8,622 bases of DNA from Candidatus Saccharimonadota bacterium (lineage in GTDB: Bacteria; Patescibacteriota; Saccharimonadia; CAILAD01; BJGX01). The translations under genes and the position numbers were made by a program. The stretch is taken from contig JACDEK010000033.1 of the NCBI GenBank assembly GCA_013816445.1, forward strand, positions 1-8,622, written 5' to 3'. Shown here in pieces: positions 5,621-8,622 of this stretch (positions are counted from its first letter, which is position 1; the number at the start of each line of letters is the position of its first letter). The notes below the pieces were generated by a model that had not been told where the DNA came from, did not search any database, and saw only the letters and a program-made list of their open reading frames with translations.

Positions 5621-7380
5621 TAATTGTCCCACATAAAGTCAAACCAAACAGCATTATTGGTGGGTCCGTGTGTATTATGGATTGTCCAGGCCTTGCCGGC
5701 TGGGGTTGAGTAGAGGGTCTCATTGGTACCATTTAGTACAACAGAGTATAGATTAAGGTTTGAGTCTGCCACAAGTGACATAGCTTCGTCTGAGTTAGGC
5801 CGACCAATAATCTTGGTTTTTTGAATAATGCCTGTTGCATTGGGTAAGACAATTGGATTTTGATCCCACGTATTTGTTGTGGTATTGAAGCGTTTGATCT
5901 TACCACTAGTGGTATTGTCAGAATATAATATGAGGCCAAGATTCGAGGACAGATATCTATAGGCTAAGTCAAAGGTAATTTGTCCGCCCGGTACGGTATT
6001 AGTGGTAATTATTTGATTGGTGGGTGATGAGTAGCCATTTGAGCCAGGAATTAACTTATAACAATATATAACTGTAGGTGTATTATCTCCCTTGTCACAA
6101 GCTATTGATTCATCTCCACCAACTGCTCGCGGTGTACTATACAAAGATGCTACATGGACTCCTGTTGGCAGGTTGTCGCTATTCGCAACTGGTGCCCAAC
6201 TACCAGAACCAGCACCATCGGCTGTAAAGGTACGTGCTCGTAAGGAGCGATCATTAGGGGAATTTGTGAATACTAGCTCTCCTGTTGTAGTATTTTGACT
6301 GTTCCAGCCAAAGCTTACGAGCCGCGTACCGTTGCCAATAGAATTATTGGTCTGGAGAGTGTACCCCGACCAAGCATTATTTGCATAATAGCTTGTTTCG
6401 ACACTATAGTCTTGCATTAGAGTTGCCATCATAAGCTCATTGGTATTCTTTCGCGCTTTGGCAACAATTGTAGAGGGAAAGTTCGTGCTCGTACCGATAG
6501 TTCCGATACTTAGCTGGGCACTCCAAGTAAGACCATTAAAGCTTCTAGATTGCGGACTATTTGAGCCGTTTGAATAAACTGCTACAAAAGATCCGTTGGC
6601 TAGCCAGTCGCCACTGTAATTACCAACATCAACAAACGTGTTTGAGGTCCATTGTGCTAAAAGCTGTGGTGCTGTAAAGCTAGTACCATTCCAGTAAGTA
6701 GCGTACATATATTGTTTTGTGCCATCAAAATGTCGTGAGAGTATCATTTTAGCTGAGCCACTTTGTGCTGAGTAGCCTTTCATAGAGCGTACCACTCTGT
6801 TTGTCGTGGTAGTGTCAAAGTCTGGCATCGTTGTAGCCGTAGTCCAAGTGCCATCTGTTTGTAGTTGTCGATACTTTGCACTATCTGTTGTGGTTCCTCC
6901 ATCGGCATATACAAAGAGCCCACTTTTACTACTGGCTGCTGTTGGCTGACGCCAGTTGGCAAAATAAGTGATCGCTGAAACACTACCGGTTCGTAGTGGA
7001 GTAATTTGCCAAGTAATATTTGTATTAGCTTGGCGCGAGCCGTTAGGGCCGTCAGAAAATACGACAGTGCGAGTGAAATTATCAATTGTTGTTGGCGTGG
7101 TCGTAAGTTGCCATTGATTAGCATTAATAGCTAGATAATACGTTGTACCATTAGTGTAGCTTGATAGATTAGAGTAGTTTGGGTTAGAGATATTGCGTAC
7201 CGCCTCTAGTGTTTCGCTACTTAACTCAGCAGCTCGTGAGCGGTCACCTGCTTGCTGGGTGGCTTGTCTACCGTATACAAAAGCACTAACTACAATTGAG
7301 CCTATTAAGGCAAAAACTGCAATTGCTAAGACTACTTCAACAAGTGAGAAACCAGATTTTTTAAGATTACTATATATCAT
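5620..7380 (-). CDS. Giant PilV/GspI-position minor pilin with C-terminal repeat (beta-propeller-like) head
   Basis: At 586 residues this is about three to four times the usual minor pilin length. The leader MIYSNLKKSG is followed by FSLVEVVLAIAVFALIGSIV, so cleavage after Gly10 leaves Phe1 and Glu5. RAAELSSETLEAVRNI (49-64) matches the PilV/GspI helix pattern. A small pilin-like beta domain follows (about 68-145). From about residue 154 to the C-terminus I read eight units of 46-60 residues, each with a hydrophobic strand plus Ser/Asp turn, a Tyr/Phe-rich strand, an Asn-Gly/Trp-Ser or Thr-Trp turn, and a closing strand. This suggests a seven- or eight-bladed sialidase-like propeller, a fold used for binding. 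C428 and C440 could pair. No catalytic set is recognised. Start and stop overlap neighbours (ATGA, TAATG), so it is made in step with the other minor pilins. An extracellular adhesin at the pilus tip is the likely role. Confidence 0.85.
   Translation of the reverse strand: MIYSNLKKSGFSLVEVVLAIAVFALIGSIVVSAFVYGRQATQQAGDRSRAAELSSETLEAVRNISNPNYSNLSSYTNGTTYYLAINANQWQLTTTPTTIDNFTRTVVFSDGPNGSRQANTNITWQITPLRTGSVSAITYFANWRQPTAASSKSGLFVYADGGTTTDSAKYRQLQTDGTWTTATTMPDFDTTTTNRVVRSMKGYSAQSGSAKMILSRHFDGTKQYMYATYWNGTSFTAPQLLAQWTSNTFVDVGNYSGDWLANGSFVAVYSNGSNSPQSRSFNGLTWSAQLSIGTIGTSTNFPSTIVAKARKNTNELMMATLMQDYSVETSYYANNAWSGYTLQTNNSIGNGTRLVSFGWNSQNTTTGELVFTNSPNDRSLRARTFTADGAGSGSWAPVANSDNLPTGVHVASLYSTPRAVGGDESIACDKGDNTPTVIYCYKLIPGSNGYSSPTNQIITTNTVPGGQITFDLAYRYLSSNLGLILYSDNTTSGKIKRFNTTTNTWDQNPIVLPNATGIIQKTKIIGRPNSDEAMSLVADSNLNLYSVVLNGTNETLYSTPAGKAWTIHNTHGPTNNAVWFDFMWDN
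5623..6921 (-). repeat. Eight degenerate protein repeats of about 50 residues (propeller blades)
   Basis: Approximate residue spans in the 586-residue protein are 154-205, 210-258, 264-309, 315-361, 367-424, 425-477, 481-530 and 533-586. Aligned landmarks are the opening strands GLFVYADG, AKMILSRH, SFVAVYSN, ELMMATLM, GELVFTNS, LGLILYSD and AMSLVADS. Mid-unit turns include GTWTTA, GTSFTA, GLTWSA, NAWSGY, GSWAPV and NTWDQN. The DNA itself is not repetitive, so the repeats are old. Blade boundaries were set by eye, and unit 6 fits least well. Confidence 0.65.
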
Positions 7381-7826
7381 TGTTCTTCAATCATCCCTTT
7401 TGAGTTGATAGTTAATGACCGGGTTTCGTTAGCGGCATTTGTGAGTGTGGTGGTTCCTATAGGTGTTGGAAAACCGGTTAGCTTTGAAAAAACATACTCA
7501 CTTTGCCCTGATATTGCAATGCTTGAAGACAAAGCATAGCTTTCGTCAAAGCCAGTATTGCGAGTTACATAGCTTGTGCCTCGAAATACAGTAACCTGAC
7601 CACTAAGTATTTTTACTCCCCAAGAGCTATCACCTTCGCCAGACATCGCGAGGCTTTGTGAACGGTAGGTGTCTTGAACAATGGAGTTTTGTGCTACATC
7701 TAGGTCACTGCGAAGCAAGAAAGTACGTAGAAGTGGGGTGCTCACACCAAATAGAATGGTAATAATGCCAATACTTACAATGAGTTCAATAATAGTAACA
7801 CCTTGTCGGGCATGTGCTGATATCAT
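7377..7826 (-). CDS. FimT/FimU/GspH-like minor prepilin
   Basis: The product is a 149-residue prepilin. The leader MISAHARQG is followed by VTIIELIVSIGIITILFG, so cleavage after Gly9 leaves Val1 and Glu5. The GspH/FimT signature is a helix with QNSIVQDTYRSQSLAMSG (46-63) followed by SSWGVKILSGQVTVFRG, the first beta strands of that family. The start has GGAG at 7838-7835 with an 8-nt gap, inside the end of the GspF gene, and its ATG overlaps the GspF stop in ATGA. The stop overlaps the next start in the same way. It is the first of four minor pilins, matching the order of FimU/PilV/PilW/PilX and GspH/I/J/K operons. Choosing between FimT and FimU by name is not justified here. Confidence 0.87.
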   Translation of the reverse strand: MISAHARQGVTIIELIVSIGIITILFGVSTPLLRTFLLRSDLDVAQNSIVQDTYRSQSLAMSGEGDSSWGVKILSGQVTVFRGTSYVTRNTGFDESYALSSSIAISGQSEYVFSKLTGFPTPIGTTTLTNAANETRSLTINSKGMIEEQ

Positions 7827-8622
7827 CTGCCGGGCTCCAGACCACCAATGAGGCTATATATTGGTACGATGACCGCTAGAGCAACAAATAATACTCCTAT
7901 GGCAATGAGTACGAGAATAATTGGCTCAATCATTGTTTCGAGGTTCTTGGCGGTAATCTCGGCCTTGTCTTCATAGAGCTGACTCATTTTTAGTAAAGTC
8001 TCTGATAAACTACCTGATTTTTCTGCACTGACAATTAGCTGACGAATGGGCCCCGGAAAGGCTTTTTTATCATGTATTTTTTCAAAAGTAGTTGCAAATG
8101 TATTGCCTTCTTCAATACTCACTTTCATTGTAGTAATGATATCGCGGTAGCGCTTGGTGGCCATTGAGTCTGAGAGCGAGTCGAGTGCCTCAACAACAGG
8201 TAAGCCAGCATCAAGCAAAGAGCCAAGAATAAAACCAAAACGAGCAATCTCTGATTGAAATAAAAGTTTGTTGACGCCAGGTAATGAGTATAAGATTTTT
8301 TGCATAACTTTCTTGCCAGTTTTTGTGTAAATACCAAGCAAGATAATAATAACTAATGTCACCATGAATAATAGAGTAATAAGAATACCCCATTTTCCCC
8401 AAAATTGGCCAAAAACAATCAGCGCCTTGGTATACCATGGTAATTTCATATTTAAGCCATTAAAGATATCGGCAAGTTTTGGTAATAAAAATAGGCCAAT
8501 TCCACTCCCTACAAGAATGAGTAAAACTATCAAGAAAGCAGGGTATAGTAATGCCGAACGAACCTTAGAGGTCATTATATTGTTTTTATGAATTTGCTCG
8601 GCAACTACATGAAGGTTTTCTG
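7823..8622 (-). CDS. pilC: Type IV pilus platform protein PilC/GspF, C-terminal part (5' end outside window)
   Basis: The frame stays open to the window edge and shows 265 residues. The true start lies beyond 8622, because residues before the ATG at 8575 (ENLHVVAEQIHKNNI) continue the family pattern. PilC/GspF is the polytopic inner-membrane protein around which the assembly ATPase builds the pilus. Visible membrane segments are at about residues 23-47, 79-99 and 231-258. The second cytoplasmic GspF domain lies between the last two. It is marked by FGFILGSLLDAGLPVVEAL, then PIRQLIVSAEKSGSLSETL, then LETMIEPIILV at the start of the last helix, all standard GspF features. The C-terminus is EPGR. 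Its stop overlaps the fimT/gspH-like start by 4 bp, so it heads the minor pilin operon seen here. The operon promoter is outside the window. Confidence 0.96.
   Translation of the reverse strand, partial: ENLHVVAEQIHKNNIMTSKVRSALLYPAFLIVLLILVGSGIGLFLLPKLADIFNGLNMKLPWYTKALIVFGQFWGKWGILITLLFMVTLVIIILLGIYTKTGKKVMQKILYSLPGVNKLLFQSEIARFGFILGSLLDAGLPVVEALDSLSDSMATKRYRDIITTMKVSIEEGNTFATTFEKIHDKKAFPGPIRQLIVSAEKSGSLSETLLKMSQLYEDKAEITAKNLETMIEPIILVLIAIGVLFVALAVIVPIYSLIGGLEPGR

Noticed and set aside
5621..5632. GTG start at 5632 for the PilW/GspJ-like protein
   Set aside because: ATG 5620 gives a TAATG junction and a better-placed GGGA. The extra four residues add nothing to the leader.
5733..7408. Other-frame open stretches within the propeller pilin gene, on both strands
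   Set aside because: They are low-complexity shadows with no start signals. The long sense frame has continuous repeat structure and overlapping junctions at both ends.
5084..7825. Possible use of the UGA=Gly code
   Set aside because: TGA ends three genes at precise ATGA overlaps and is not found inside any of the called frames, so the standard bacterial code fits.

Overview
The window looks like part of a chromosome from a small-genome Patescibacteria (CPR) bacterium, possibly Candidatus Saccharibacteria. This is inferred from gene content and style, not from a marker gene: A+T-rich DNA, very short gaps, a compact type IV pilus (T4P) cluster with several prepilins, a Gly/Ser-rich membrane-anchored Tim44-like protein and a CBU_0592-like small membrane protein. 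TGA ends three genes exactly where overlapping starts expect a stop, so the UGA=Gly code of Gracilibacteria and Absconditabacteria does not apply.

Positions 1-2732, plus strand: the 3' end of msrA (methionine sulfoxide repair), then four closely spaced genes that may share one transcript. They are a DUF4234-like membrane protein, a membrane-anchored fusion of a Tim44-like domain with a DUF3137-like C-terminal domain, a soluble protein of unknown function, and a CBU_0592-like membrane protein. They converge on the minus-strand block with only 13 bp between stop codons and no visible terminator.

Positions 2746-8622, minus strand, read right to left: a T4P assembly locus. It begins outside the window with the inner-membrane platform protein PilC/GspF. 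Four minor prepilins follow in the order of the GspH-I-J-K (FimU/FimT-PilV-PilW-PilX) tip complex, joined by ATGA or TAATG junctions. The PilV/GspI-position protein is exceptional: its 586 residues carry a pilin stalk plus about 430 residues that I read as eight repeats of about 50 residues, probably a beta-propeller. Two tandem paralogous major pilin genes come next, each with its own sigma70-type promoter, Shine-Dalgarno site and hairpin terminator. The last gene encodes a single-pass coiled-coil protein of unknown function. Its promoter shares a 10-bp spacer motif with both pilin promoters and places the predicted transcript start at the ATG (leaderless).

Working model: PilC and the ATPases (not in the window) assemble a fibre of the two major pilins. 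The four minor pilins prime and cap it, and the propeller pilin displays a large adhesin-like head, doing the tip job that PilY1 does elsewhere. For a CPR bacterium living on a host cell this would be a candidate attachment device. The function is inference; the domain layout, duplication and promoter similarity can be read from the sequence.
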